From Alkalicoccobacillus plakortidis (GTDB taxonomy: Bacteria; Bacillota; Bacilli; Bacillales; Bacillaceae_D), in NCBI RefSeq assembly GCF_023703085.1, contig NZ_JAMQJY010000001.1, positions 1,054,001-1,118,000 of the forward strand: a stretch of DNA of 64,000 nt. The letters are read 5' to 3'. Within the stretch, counting starts at the first letter, position 1, and every line of letters starts with the position of its first letter. The notes under the pieces are model-generated. The model had not been told where the DNA came from and ran no database searches. It worked only from the letters and a program-made list of their open reading frames with translations. Both the position numbers and the translations under genes were made by a program. This document shows, piece by piece, positions 53,314-63,089 of this stretch.

Positions 53314-53687
53314 ATGAGCACATTTCTTAAAAGTATTCATCATGTTCAATTAGCTGCACCAATTGGGGCTGAGGATCAGGCGCGTCACTTTTACAAAGAA
53401 ATTCTTGGATTTAGCGAAGTGGAAAAAACAGCTCAAATGAGAAAAAATGGAGGCTGTTGGTTTGAACAAGGAGATATATCCTTGCATATTGGGATTGAGA
53501 CCCCTTTTGTGCAGCAGAAAAAGCCCACCCTGCACTTTATACAAATGACTTGGATGGGATCGTAGAACATCTAAAGACTTTTGATATTCCAGTTGAATTT
53601 GACACACGTTATGAGGGGTATAAGCGTTTTTATATCTACGATCCTTTTAACAATCGAATTGAAATCCTCCAAAAGATCTCAGATTAA
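53314..53687 (+). CDS. Glyoxalase/bleomycin-resistance-fold (VOC) protein (frameshifted)
   Basis: A VOC-superfamily protein: 'FLKSIHHVQLAAPIGAEDQA' start with the metal His, 'FYKEILGFSEVEKT', 'GGCWFEQGDISLHIGIETPF', then in the next frame 'YTNDLDGIVEHLKTFDIPVE' and 'YIYDPFNNRIEILQKISD', whose Glu is the last metal ligand. The frame breaks near 53523-53527: adding a G (AAG-GCC-CAC) gives KKAHPALYTNDL, typical of the family, total 124 residues. Start ATG 53314 follows GGGAGG. Substrate unknown. Confidence 0.8.
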
Positions 53688-53694
53688 AAATCTT

Positions 53695-54597
53695 TTAGAT
53701 ATCCCACGTGTTATTCCATTTGTCCATATGTTCCTTTTGACGCCTTAAACCTTCTTCAATCGTAACCGTCACATTAAACCCTAATTGTTGTTCCGCTTTT
53801 TTTGGTGAGAGAGAAGAACGAGAGTGAGTTCTTTTTAGAATGTCTGCCTTTGCCCCGAGCTTTTGGGCAGCAACAAACCACTGACCCTGCTCACCAGAGG
53901 TTAGGTGAAAAATATCCGATTGATTTGTTGACTTTGCTGCTAATACAAAACCGTTTACCACATCATCCACAAATAACGCGTCTAGCGTGGAGCGATCCTG
54001 ATATACTTCTGCTTCTTCACTCAATATTTGAGCAAATGTCATGTCAGGGCGTTGCCACGGCCCATAAACCGTTGGCAGTCGTAGAATAGTATAGTTCAAG
54101 TTATTTAATTGCGCTTCTTTCTGAACACAGAGCTCTATCTCAGCTTTGATCATGCCATACGAAGAAACGGGTTGCAGTGGAGTATCCTCAGTGATTAATC
54201 CAGGCACATCTCCGTAAACTTCTACTGTTGAAGGAAAAAGAATCCTTGCATCGTCCTTCATTGAGCCACATAAAAATTGCACCCACTTTGTTGCTTGGAG
54301 TATAGTTTGATGTTTCATCGGCCATTTACTATCTTTGCTAGAAGGAGAAGCCATGTGAAACACAACATCTGCACGTGATAATCTGTCTGCAATGGTTGAA
54401 TCTTCTTTATCTAAATCTCCACTTATATGCTCAAATAAGGCGTTACGTCCCATCGCCAATAATTTTTCATCCATTCCTTGTATGGATGTTTCGTTTGGTT
54501 GTTCAATACAGACAACTTCAAGACCAGCTTCGAGTAATGCCTGACAAAGATGATAGCCAATAAACCCAAGTCCTCCTGTTACAACTGCCTTCTCCAC
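53695..54597 (-). CDS. yjaV: NAD-dependent epimerase/dehydratase (YjaV-like)
   Basis: A 300-residue extended SDR: GGLGFIG near residue 8, 'SADVVFHMASPSS'-like segment near 75, 'LFPSTVEVYGDVPG' and YGMIK (YxxxK) near 140. Its position beside an alpha/beta-hydrolase-like gene and yjzC matches yjaV of B. subtilis. Substrate unknown. It is 53 bases after the hydrolase gene, same strand. Confidence 0.82.
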   Translation of the reverse strand: MEKAVVTGGLGFIGYHLCQALLEAGLEVVCIEQPNETSIQGMDEKLLAMGRNALFEHISGDLDKEDSTIADRLSRADVVFHMASPSSKDSKWPMKHQTILQATKWVQFLCGSMKDDARILFPSTVEVYGDVPGLITEDTPLQPVSSYGMIKAEIELCVQKEAQLNNLNYTILRLPTVYGPWQRPDMTFAQILSEEAEVYQDRSTLDALFVDDVVNGFVLAAKSTNQSDIFHLTSGEQGQWFVAAQKLGAKADILKRTHSRSSLSPKKAEQQLGFNVTVTIEEGLRRQKEHMDKWNNTWDI

Positions 54598-54650
54598 ATT
54601 TTGTCTCCTCTCTTAAAAGCATTGAACCCTCTCTGAGTAGACAAAGAGGG

Positions 54651-55400
54651 TCACAGTATCTGTTCGTGTTTCTGATAAAATAAAGTAGTTGGCTCTGAAA
54701 TGGAATCGAAACGCCTTGTAGAGCTAAGGAGCTTTAATTGTACCGGTTGCATGGTTTTGATCAATTCTCTTTCAAGCTTTCTCGAATGTGATGGTAAAGG
54801 ATAACGTTTTTCATCCACTCGATGAATTAACAGTAAAGGTGACCAATTTTCTTTAAGAGGTGGATCGGAAATTTGTCTTACCCATTGGCGATTAATACGT
54901 TCTGGTTTCATTCCATAGGCTGCGGATAACTCATGCTTTAATTTTTTATAATAAAGCTTATTTTGTAATTCTAAATCGTAATATGACTCTAAATAGATAC
55001 ACGGATTAAAAAACAACATCGAACGAATATCTACTCGTTTACGGCTGAGCAGTTTTATCGCGGCAATTGCTCCCCAACCCTCAGCAAACAAGTGAATTCG
55101 TTTGTTAATAATTTCAGTCTTGATTAAATGCTCAATAAGTTGTTCAGAAAACGAACAAGCGGCTTCATTTCCCCAATGATGTGGATTTAGCTCTGACGTT
55201 AATACGGTATAACCGCTATTCAACAACCGTTCGAGAAATAGCTTCTTTTCAGGATGAGACTCCCAAATACTACTAGAATCCTCCACAGTAAAATCCTGAC
55301 CACTTAGCAAGTAGACAGCAAATCCATTCGGTTTTTCAGGTAGAAACTTAACACTCCATTTGCCTTTCCATTTGAAATATCGTACGTCAACGTCAACCAT
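54651..55400 (-). CDS. yjaU: Alpha/beta-hydrolase-like protein (YjaU-like)
   Basis: A 249-residue soluble protein with alpha/beta-hydrolase features: 'NGFAVYLLSGQDF', 'HLFAEGWGAIAAIKLLSRKR' where GxGxG-like GWGAI stands at the nucleophile elbow, 'MLFFNPCIYLE', 'PLLLIHRVDEKRYPLPSHSR' with a late acid and His. The nucleophile Ser is replaced (EGWGA), so it may be catalytically inert. Gene order beside yjaV and yjzC supports YjaU. GGAG SD eight bases before ATG. Confidence 0.78.
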   Translation of the reverse strand: MVDVDVRYFKWKGKWSVKFLPEKPNGFAVYLLSGQDFTVEDSSSIWESHPEKKLFLERLLNSGYTVLTSELNPHHWGNEAACSFSEQLIEHLIKTEIINKRIHLFAEGWGAIAAIKLLSRKRVDIRSMLFFNPCIYLESYYDLELQNKLYYKKLKHELSAAYGMKPERINRQWVRQISDPPLKENWSPLLLIHRVDEKRYPLPSHSRKLERELIKTMQPVQLKLLSSTRRFDSISEPTTLFYQKHEQIL

Positions 55401-55568
55401 CGTGCATTCTCCTAATCCTTACACTCAGTGCTCTGGTTAGCGTATGCATTCATTCTCATATACGGACCACCCTTATCTAAAAATAGGTAGTATCCTACTC
55501 CTTTTTCTTTACCTATTTTCTATGCGAATTGTCAGGAAAATAGTATTCATTTTTTATGGCATATATAC

Positions 55569-55613
55569 AAAAAAACTCCCGCAAAAGTTCAAACATACTT
55601 TTACGAGAGTTTT
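55569..55613 (-). terminator. Rho-independent terminator of yjzC
   Basis: Minus strand: AACTCTCGTAAAAGT / ACTTTTGCGGGAGTT stem, 8-base loop, TTTTTTT tail. Confidence 0.87.
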
Positions 55614-55620
55614 AGTTAGG

Positions 55621-55800
55621 TTATGGCTTTCGCTTGGGCGTCCATTTACGATTTTGATTGGTTAACTCCGGAAATGCCTCCCCCGCCTGTAGACTCACAG
55701 ACTGAGGATTGTTCACTGTACTTCCTGTTTCACCGATCTCAACATACACACCGTTATTTGGTGCTTTTTGACCTGCAATAAATTGACGACTTTGTCCCAA
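55621..55800 (-). CDS. yjzC: Small protein YjzC
   Basis: TTG start at 55800 six bases after GGGAGGG: 'MGQSRQFIAGQKAPNNGVYV' with EIGETGS and the tail RKWTPKRKP. 59 residues, same length and near-same text as B. subtilis YjzC. An in-frame extension to 55866 lacks an SD. Role unknown. It follows argF by 58 bases. Confidence 0.9.
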   Translation of the reverse strand: MGQSRQFIAGQKAPNNGVYVEIGETGSTVNNPQSVSLQAGEAFPELTNQNRKWTPKRKP

Positions 55801-55858
55801 TGGAATCCCTCCCTTAGGACTAGCATACCCATAATTCAATTTCAATTTAGAGACATGT

Positions 55859-56809
55859 TTAACCAATTAATGCAGCCAAAATCGCTTGCTGTGCATGAAG
55901 ACGATTTTCTGCTTGATCGTACACATATGAATGCGTACCATCAATGACTTCTGCTGTTACTTCTTCCCCACGGTGTGCTGGCAGACAATGTAGGAACATA
56001 TAATCCGACTTAGCTGAAGCAAGTAGTTCTTCATTTACTTGATAAGCAGACAACGTTTGTTCTCTTGAAGTTTGTTCTTCTTCAAAGCCCATACTTGCCC
56101 ACACATCAGTGTAGATGACATCTGCATCCGTAGCTGCAGCATGTGAATCTTCCGTTTCTTCAATAATTGCGCCTGTTTGTTTTGCGATTTCCTTCACTCT
56201 TGCCACAATTTTTTGATCCGCCTTGTGCTCAGCTGGAGTAGCAAGAACAACATGCATACCCATTTTTGCACCTGCAACAAGCAAGGAATGAGCCACATTG
56301 TTTCCATCTCCAAAGTACGCAAGCTTAAGTCCTTGAAGAGTCTGCTTCTGTTCTAAAATAGTCAGAAGATCAGCAACAGCCTGACATGGATGATACGCAT
56401 CTGTTAACGCATTGATAACAGGTACGGTAGCATAATGTGCAAATTCTTCAACAAGCTCGTGTGAATTTGTGCGAATCATTATCGCGTCTAGATAACGAGA
56501 AAGTACTTGTGCCGTATCTTTCACAGGTTCGCCTCGCCCGATTTGAAGGTCTCTTGGACTGAGAAATAATGCGTGTCCGCCCATTTGAGTTAAACCAACT
56601 TCAAATGAGACGCGTGTACGTGTTGACGCATTTTCAAAGATCATTCCTAGTGACTTCTCAGCAAGCACCCCCTTTTTTGTTTCTGGGTTTTCTTTATATG
56701 ATTTAGCAGCTTGTAATAATTGATTGATCTCTTCTGGACTGTAATCAAACAGTGTTAAAAAGTCACGACCAGTCATTTTTTCAGCTGATACTTGAAGCGA
56801 ATGTGTCAT
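55859..56809 (-). CDS. argF: Ornithine carbamoyltransferase
   Basis: Forms citrulline from ornithine and carbamoyl phosphate. 316 residues: 'FENASTRTRVSFEVG' with STRTR at 62-66, HPCQ in 'TDAYHPCQAVADL', and 'FLHCLPAHRGEEV'. Anabolic type by its position as last gene of argJ-argB-argD-carA-carB-argF. 22 bases after carB, shared transcript. Confidence 0.96.
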   Translation of the reverse strand: MTHSLQVSAEKMTGRDFLTLFDYSPEEINQLLQAAKSYKENPETKKGVLAEKSLGMIFENASTRTRVSFEVGLTQMGGHALFLSPRDLQIGRGEPVKDTAQVLSRYLDAIMIRTNSHELVEEFAHYATVPVINALTDAYHPCQAVADLLTILEQKQTLQGLKLAYFGDGNNVAHSLLVAGAKMGMHVVLATPAEHKADQKIVARVKEIAKQTGAIIEETEDSHAAATDADVIYTDVWASMGFEEEQTSREQTLSAYQVNEELLASAKSDYMFLHCLPAHRGEEVTAEVIDGTHSYVYDQAENRLHAQQAILAALIG

Positions 56810-56831
56810 TTTTTACTCCCTCTCTCCCTTA

Positions 56832-59800
56832 TTATGATACGGGAATGTGATCCGTTTGCATCCATTCTTGAAGTGAGTGTAACGTTTTAGTCGTGACCGT
56901 GCGCCCCTCCAACATAACCTCAAGAGTGTGTAACTCGGTAATTACCGTCAATCGTTTACCAAGAGCTGCAATTCGTTGCTCCTTGCCTTCTTTAAAGCCT
57001 GGTTTTGGAAGGCTAATTAATGCAATGGCATTTTTATCGTTTAACCAGTTTTCAAACTGAGTGTCTACAATCTTAAAACCATGCTGCTCTAAAAGCTGCT
57101 TATAGGATTCAAACTGATCTATATATTCCGAGTGAATGTCGACATAAACTAAGCCTTTGGATTGATACAGTGCTGGTACTTGTCCTTGCGCCCATGCAAA
57201 CGCCTTGTGATACGCCTCAGGAAGTGACTGACTAATACTTATTAATTCACCTGTTGATTTCATTTCAGCCTCAAGTAGAGGATCCAGACCAGATAACTTC
57301 TGATAAGAGAAAACAGGTGCTTTTACGGTATAAAAAGGCTGTTCTTTCGGATAGCCTGGTTTTAATCCCACCTCTGCAAGAGTTGAACCTAACAAAAGTT
57401 GGACCGTGGCATCAATCAGTGAAACGCCAGTGACTTTACTAAAAATCGGAACCGTTCGTGATGCACGAGGGTTAATTTCAATGACGTATAATTCACCTTT
57501 GTAAAGGACAAATTGTACATTAAAAATACCTTTAAAATCCATGCCTTTAGCTATACGCTGTGTATAAGCTAAAATCGTTTGTTTCACTTCTTCTGTTAGA
57601 GAATATGGAGGGGTAACAGCCATACTGTCACCTGAATGAACACCTGCTTTTTCTACGTGTTCAAAAATTCCAGCAACATAGACATTTTCTCCATCTGTTA
57701 AAACATCGATCTCGAGTTCTTTTCCGGGATAATAGGCATCTAATAACAATGGATAAAGAACGGTTTCGTCTTGATTTAAATAAGCAGACAGTTCTTCTTC
57801 TGTTGTACAAATGAGCATGCCTTGACCACCTATAACATAAGATGGACGAATCAATAGCGGATAACCTAACTCCTTAGCTTTTACAAAAACATCTTGTTTT
57901 GTATCTGCTGTTTGACCAGGAATATGCGGCACATCCACAGCATTCATAAACTCATAAAAGCGACCACGATCCTCTAAGCTGTCAATGGTATCAAAGTTTG
58001 TGCCATATACGTGAACACCAGCAGCTTCTAAGCCCTCAAGCAAGGAAATAGCCGTTTGTCCACCTAATTGGATGATGACTCCTTCTACCTGCTCAAGCTC
58101 TACTACCGAAAGAACATCTTCAACGGTTAATGGTTCAAAGTAAAGTCGATCAGCGGTCACATAATCCGTACTTACAGTCTCTGGATTGTTATTCATGATA
58201 ATCGTTTCATATCCTAATTTTCGTAGACTATATGCACCATGAACGGAGCAATAATCAAATTCAATGCCCTGACCGATTCGAATTGGACCTGAGCCTAAAA
58301 TTAAAACTTTTTTGTTCTGAGAAGGTATTGCTTCATTTTCACCATCCCAGCTTGAATAATAATAAGCTGTAGATGCTGCAAATTCTCCCGCACAAGTATC
58401 CACCATTTTATAAGAAGGCTGTAAATCGAATGAATGACGTAGTTCACGAACATCCACTTCGGTTACGTTCCACGATGTTGCCAGATTTTGATCAGTAAAA
58501 CCAAGCTTTTTAAAACCGAGAAGTTTTTCTTTGCTGACAGCTTGTGGGCTTGTTTCTTCAATGGCTTGCTCCGCTTGAATAAGGTTGGCAAAAGCCACTA
58601 AGAAATAAGAACTAATACCAGTTGCCGCTGCAAGCTGCTCAACTGTCACTCCACGTCTTAATAACTCAAGTATTGAGAAAAAACGACGATCATCAGCTTG
58701 CTGAACGACTTGCCAATGCTGCTCTTCCGTCCAATTAGCCAGCGAATTCAGTTTTAGTCCTGACGTTTTGAGTTCAAGAGAACGCACTGCTTTTTGCAAC
58801 GCCGCTTCAAGATGTCGCTCAATGGCCATGACTTCTCCAGTCGCTTTCATTTGTGTACCAAGCAAACGATTCGCTTGTGTAAATTTATCAAAAGGCCAAC
58901 GTGGGAATTTAACAACCACATAATCAAGAGCAGGCTCAAAGCTTGCGTACGTATGTCCTGTCACAGGATTTTTTAACTCATGAAGCAAATAGCCAATGCT
59001 TAACTTTGCTGCCATTCTCGCAATTGGATAGCCTGTTGCTTTGGATGCAAGTGCAGATGAACGGCTTACACGAGGATTCACTTCAATCAAATAATACTGC
59101 TTGCTGTTTGGATCAAGAGCAAATTGAATATTACATCCGCCAACAATACCAAGTGCACGAATGATTTTTACTGAAACGGAACGAAGCATTTGATATTCAA
59201 CATCGGTTAACGTCTGAGATGGAGCGACAACAATGGAATCACCCGTGTGTACACCAACTGGGTCAATGTTTTCCATGTTACAAACGGTAATACATGTATC
59301 ATTCGCATCCCGCATGACCTCATATTCAATTTCCTTAACCCAGCAATGCTTTTTTCAATAAGACATTGGTTGATCGGACTAAGATCCAGACCACCTTCAA
59401 CAATCTGTTCAAGGGATGCCTGATCTTGGGCAATTCCTCCACCAGCTCCACCAAGTGTATATGCAGGTCTAACAATAATCGGATAGCCTACTTTTCCAGC
59501 AAAGCCAAGTGCGTCCTCTGCTGTGGTGACAATTTCACTTTCTGGCACTGGTTCATTTAACTCATTCATTAATGTACGGAATAAGTCACGATCCTCACCT
59601 TTTTTAATAGAATCGATTGGTGTTCCAAGTAACTCTACTTGGTTGGCATCAAGAATGCCGGAATCGTGTAACTCAAGCGCAAGATTTAAGCCCGTTTGAC
59701 CACCAAGTGTTGCAAGTAGGCCATCAGGTTTTTCTTTTTTTATAATTGCCTCAATACTATCAATGGTAAGTGGCTCAAAATAAACAACGTCTGCGCATGC

Positions 59801-59974
59801 TTCATCTGTCATCACAGTTGCTGGATTATTATTAGCCAAAATCACTCTTATTCCTTCTTCTCTTAAAGCCATACAGGCTTGTGTGCCGGCATAATCAAAT
59901 TCCGCAGCCTGCCCAATAACAATTGGACCAGAACCTATGACTAATACCGACTGCAGATCGCCTCTCTTATACAT
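56832..59974 (-). CDS. carB: Carbamoyl-phosphate synthase large subunit, arginine-specific (frameshifted)
   Basis: Makes carbamoyl phosphate from bicarbonate, ATP and ammonia. N-terminal frame (59207-59974): '[20 protein letters not shown]', '[16 protein letters not shown]', '[14 protein letters not shown]'. Long frame (56832-59315): '[20 protein letters not shown]', '[19 protein letters not shown]', second half '[20 protein letters not shown]'. The frame breaks near 59336-59340: the coding strand GCTGGGTTAAGG needs one more base (for example TTT) to give [13 protein letters not shown] as in the family, about 1047 residues. The arginine-type assignment follows from the operon. The lesion is next to a CCAGC motif but is a deletion. 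Confidence 0.9.
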
Positions 59975-61049
59975 ACAAGCTTTCTCTCCCTTGACTCATC
60001 ATCTCTTTGAATAGATTAAACAATTGTGCACTATCGCTCGGTCCTGGGTGAGCCTCCGGATGAAACTGCACCGAAAGCACTGGTAAACGTTTATGCTCCA
60101 GTCCCTCTATTGAGCCATCATTTATATTAAAAAAACGTGACTGTAGTTCTGTATGTGCTAGTGATGTTTCTTTCACTACATAGCTATGGTTTTGAGAGGT
60201 CATGTATACTTTATTTGTCTTTTGATCAATGACCGGTTGATTGGCACCACGATGACCAAAATTAAGCTTCTCCGTGTCGCCTCCAAAAGCAAGCGCCAAT
60301 AATTGATGCCCTAAACAGATACCAAGCGTTGGATACGTCTCAGCCAACTTGCGGATTATAGGTAATTCAGCTACTAATTGTTTTGGATTACCTGGTCCAT
60401 TTGATAGTAAAATCCCATCAGGTTCTAGTGACGCAACCTCTTCAAAAGAAGTGGAATAGGGAACGACTGTTACTTTATTTCCTTCAGCGACTAACTCACT
60501 TACAATCGATTTTTTGTAACCAAAGTCCATTAACACAACATGACGCTCACCAGCACCAAATGTCACTTGATTTTGTACAGAGACTGTTGATACCACCTCT
60601 TGTTCTCCAAGTGGACTAGACGCGCTAAAATCAACTGTATCTGGATTTGTTGTTAAAACAGCTCTCATATCTCCATTTTTACGGATTCTTTTTACAATTG
60701 CTCGTGTGTCCACTCCCGTTAAATAAGGAATATCGGCTTGTTTAAGACAATCTGATAGTGGCTGACTCGACTCATAATGATGTCCTGACACGTTCAATTC
60801 ACTTATGAGCAAAGCCTCTGCCTGTGGTTTAAGACTCTCAAAATCAGATTGGTTTATTCCGTAGTTTCCGATTAACGGATACGTAAACACGACCATTTGC
60901 CCTTTGAAGGAAGGATCACTTAATACCTCCTGATAGCCAGTCATGCCTGTAAAAAAGACAATCTCTGCATGAATATCCTTACCTTGCTCTGCTCCAAATA
61001 ATACGCCTTCAAACTGTTCACCTGTTTCAAGTACAACGTAGCCTTTCAT
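59967..61049 (-). CDS. carA: Carbamoyl-phosphate synthase small subunit
   Basis: Glutaminase subunit, 360 residues. N-terminal '[20 protein letters not shown]' and '[20 protein letters not shown]'; class I amidotransferase domain with '[11 protein letters not shown]', '[16 protein letters not shown]' (catalytic Cys) and '[16 protein letters not shown]' (His, Glu). Overlaps carB by eight bases; 64 bases after argD. Confidence 0.96.
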   Translation of the reverse strand: MKGYVVLETGEQFEGVLFGAEQGKDIHAEIVFFTGMTGYQEVLSDPSFKGQMVVFTYPLIGNYGINQSDFESLKPQAEALLISELNVSGHHYESSQPLSDCLKQADIPYLTGVDTRAIVKRIRKNGDMRAVLTTNPDTVDFSASSPLGEQEVVSTVSVQNQVTFGAGERHVVLMDFGYKKSIVSELVAEGNKVTVVPYSTSFEEVASLEPDGILLSNGPGNPKQLVAELPIIRKLAETYPTLGICLGHQLLALAFGGDTEKLNFGHRGANQPVIDQKTNKVYMTSQNHSYVVKETSLAHTELQSRFFNINDGSIEGLEHKRLPVLSVQFHPEAHPGPSDSAQLFNLFKEMMSQGRESLYV

Positions 61050-61113
61050 GAGTCCCTCCCCCTAAACTGTATATTTAATCTCATTTATGTTTAATTATTC
61101 AACGATATGCATG

Positions 61114-62268
61114 CTAAATCGCCGCTGTCTTACTTCCGACAACCTGTGCTAGGATCTTTGCAGCTTGCTGTAACTCTTCATCTGTCACTACTAGCGGCGG
61201 TAGAAGTCTAATAACATTTGGTCCAACCGGCAAAACCAACAATCCTTGTTCTCTCGCTTTTGTGATGAGATCTGCAACTGGTTCATGGCATTCAATTCCA
61301 ACCAATAATCCAAGGCCACGAATGTCTTTAACAATTGGCAATTCACCTAATGACTGCTTGAGATACGTTTGAAATGAGTTCCCCTTTTCTTCAACCTGCT
61401 TTAGAAATGACTCATCGAATATGGTTTCAAGCACTGCATTTACAACAGCCATTGCTAATGGATTGCCACCAAAGGTAGATCCGTGACTCCCTGGCTGAAA
61501 GGCTGATTTTAGATGTTCTTTTCCAATCATCGCACCTACAGGAAATCCATTTCCGAGTCCCTTTGCCACTGTAATAATATCAGGAGATAAACCAAGGTTC
61601 TCATATCCAAATGCTTTGCCTGTTCGACCGATTCCTGTTTGAACCTCATCCACAATCAAAAGCAGTTCATGCTGCTCACACAGTTCTTGCAGTTGCGATG
61701 CAAATTCAGCCTCCATCACACGTACGCCGCCTTCACCTTGCACAACCTCAATCATAATCGCTGCAGTTTCTTGAGAAATTTGTTCTTTAATTGATTCAAT
61801 GTCGTTTAGATCTGCATACGTAAAGCTGGATAACATCGTGCCGTAGCCTTCATGAATCTTAGCCTGGCCAGTCGCTGCCATGCTTCCTAACGTACGACCG
61901 TGGAAGGAATTAGCTAAACTAATGATATGGTTTTTCCCGGTAAACTTACGAGCAAGCTTGATAGCCGCTTCATTAGCCTCTGTTCCACTATTACAGAAAA
62001 ACACATAGTCTCCACTACTTTGCTCCGCAAGCACGGTTGCTGCTTGTTCCTGTCCTTCTATTTGGAACAAGTTTGAGACATGCCACAATGACTGTGCTTG
62101 GTTCGTTAAAGCATCCACCACGTTTGGATGGCAATGTCCAAGATTACAGACGGCAATTCCACCAACAAAATCAAGGTACTCTTTGCCATTAGTATCAATT
62201 AACATAGTCCCTTTACCTGATTTAGCACTAACTTCCCATCTTTGATACGTTGGAAACAAAGAACTCAT
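61114..62268 (-). CDS. argD: Acetylornithine aminotransferase
   Basis: PLP enzyme of class III, 384 residues. 'YLDFVGGIAVCNLGHCHPNV', 'VFFCNSGTEANEAAIKLARK', 'LLIVDEVQTGIGRTGKAFGY', and 'PDIITVAKGLGNGFPVGAMI' with the PLP Lys. Forms N-acetylornithine from the semialdehyde. Eighteen bases after argB in the same operon. Confidence 0.96.
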   Translation of the reverse strand: MSSLFPTYQRWEVSAKSGKGTMLIDTNGKEYLDFVGGIAVCNLGHCHPNVVDALTNQAQSLWHVSNLFQIEGQEQAATVLAEQSSGDYVFFCNSGTEANEAAIKLARKFTGKNHIISLANSFHGRTLGSMAATGQAKIHEGYGTMLSSFTYADLNDIESIKEQISQETAAIMIEVVQGEGGVRVMEAEFASQLQELCEQHELLLIVDEVQTGIGRTGKAFGYENLGLSPDIITVAKGLGNGFPVGAMIGKEHLKSAFQPGSHGSTFGGNPLAMAVVNAVLETIFDESFLKQVEEKGNSFQTYLKQSLGELPIVKDIRGLGLLVGIECHEPVADLITKAREQGLLVLPVGPNVIRLLPPLVVTDEELQQAAKILAQVVGSKTAAI

Positions 62269-62286
62269 ACGATCCCCACTCTCTAC

Positions 62287-63081
62287 TTAAGAAACAGATT
62301 CTGCTGTTGTCTGCTTCGTAATTTTTGTCCCTTTAAGACCTTCACCAACGGCAAATACTGCCTGTTTGCCATTTACGATTCGAACAAAAGGTAATGAACC
62401 CTTTAGGCTTTTTAGAGCTGCTTTAACCTTAGGAATCATTCCACCGTAGATGACACCTGTTTCAATTAATCGATGAACTTCAACGTCTGTTACACTTTCT
62501 AAAGCCAAACCATCTTTTAAGATACCGTCTACATCCGTAACAAAAATCAGCTCAGATGCTCCTAATGCTTCCGCTATCGCTCCAGCAGCCGTATCAGCAT
62601 TCACATTAAAATGTGTACCAAATTCGTCTACTCCAATTGGTGCAATGACTGGAATTAAGTCTTGGTCGATAAGTGTAAGGATGAGTTCAGTATTGACAGC
62701 AACTGGCTCACCTACAAATCCGAGCTTTTTAATATCAACAGGCTTCACCATTAAGAGATTTGCATCGCAACCTGCTAGACCCACTGCTAGACCGTGACCA
62801 TCTTGCGTTCGTTTTACTAGCTTCTTATTAACTCTTCCACATAAAACCATCTCAACCGTTTCAAGTACATCTGATGTGGTTTTGCGAAGTCCGCCAACAA
62901 ATTCACTTTTTATCGCAAGCGTTTCAAGCATCTGATTGATATCAGGACCTCCACCGTGAACAATGATGGGGTGTTTGCCTTCTTGTTTAAGCCTGACAAC
63001 ACTGTGAAAAAATTCATCCGTTAATTCGGCTAATGTACTCCCCCCACACTTAATCACAACAATTCCAGACATCGACTGCAC
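62287..63081 (-). CDS. argB: Acetylglutamate kinase
   Basis: Amino-acid kinase fold, 264 residues: 'IVVIKCGGSTLAELTDEFFH' with the ATP-site Lys, 'PIIVHGGGPDINQMLE', 'VNADTAAGAIAEALGASELI' and 'VTDVDGILKDG'. The second step of arginine synthesis. Lies eight bases after argJ. Confidence 0.95.
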   Translation of the reverse strand: MQSMSGIVVIKCGGSTLAELTDEFFHSVVRLKQEGKHPIIVHGGGPDINQMLETLAIKSEFVGGLRKTTSDVLETVEMVLCGRVNKKLVKRTQDGHGLAVGLAGCDANLLMVKPVDIKKLGFVGEPVAVNTELILTLIDQDLIPVIAPIGVDEFGTHFNVNADTAAGAIAEALGASELIFVTDVDGILKDGLALESVTDVEVHRLIETGVIYGGMIPKVKAALKSLKGSLPFVRIVNGKQAVFAVGEGLKGTKITKQTTAESVS

Positions 63082-63089
63082 CTCCTTTT

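Noticed and set aside
52669..53330. Plus-strand reading frames across the 62-bp repeat
   Set aside because: Repeat-derived, low-complexity and without SD; the codon pattern changes frame with the 20/21 rhythm.
55444..55665. Plus-strand reading frame of 73 codons before yjzC
   Set aside because: No SD, runs through the yjzC terminator and into the gene in antisense.
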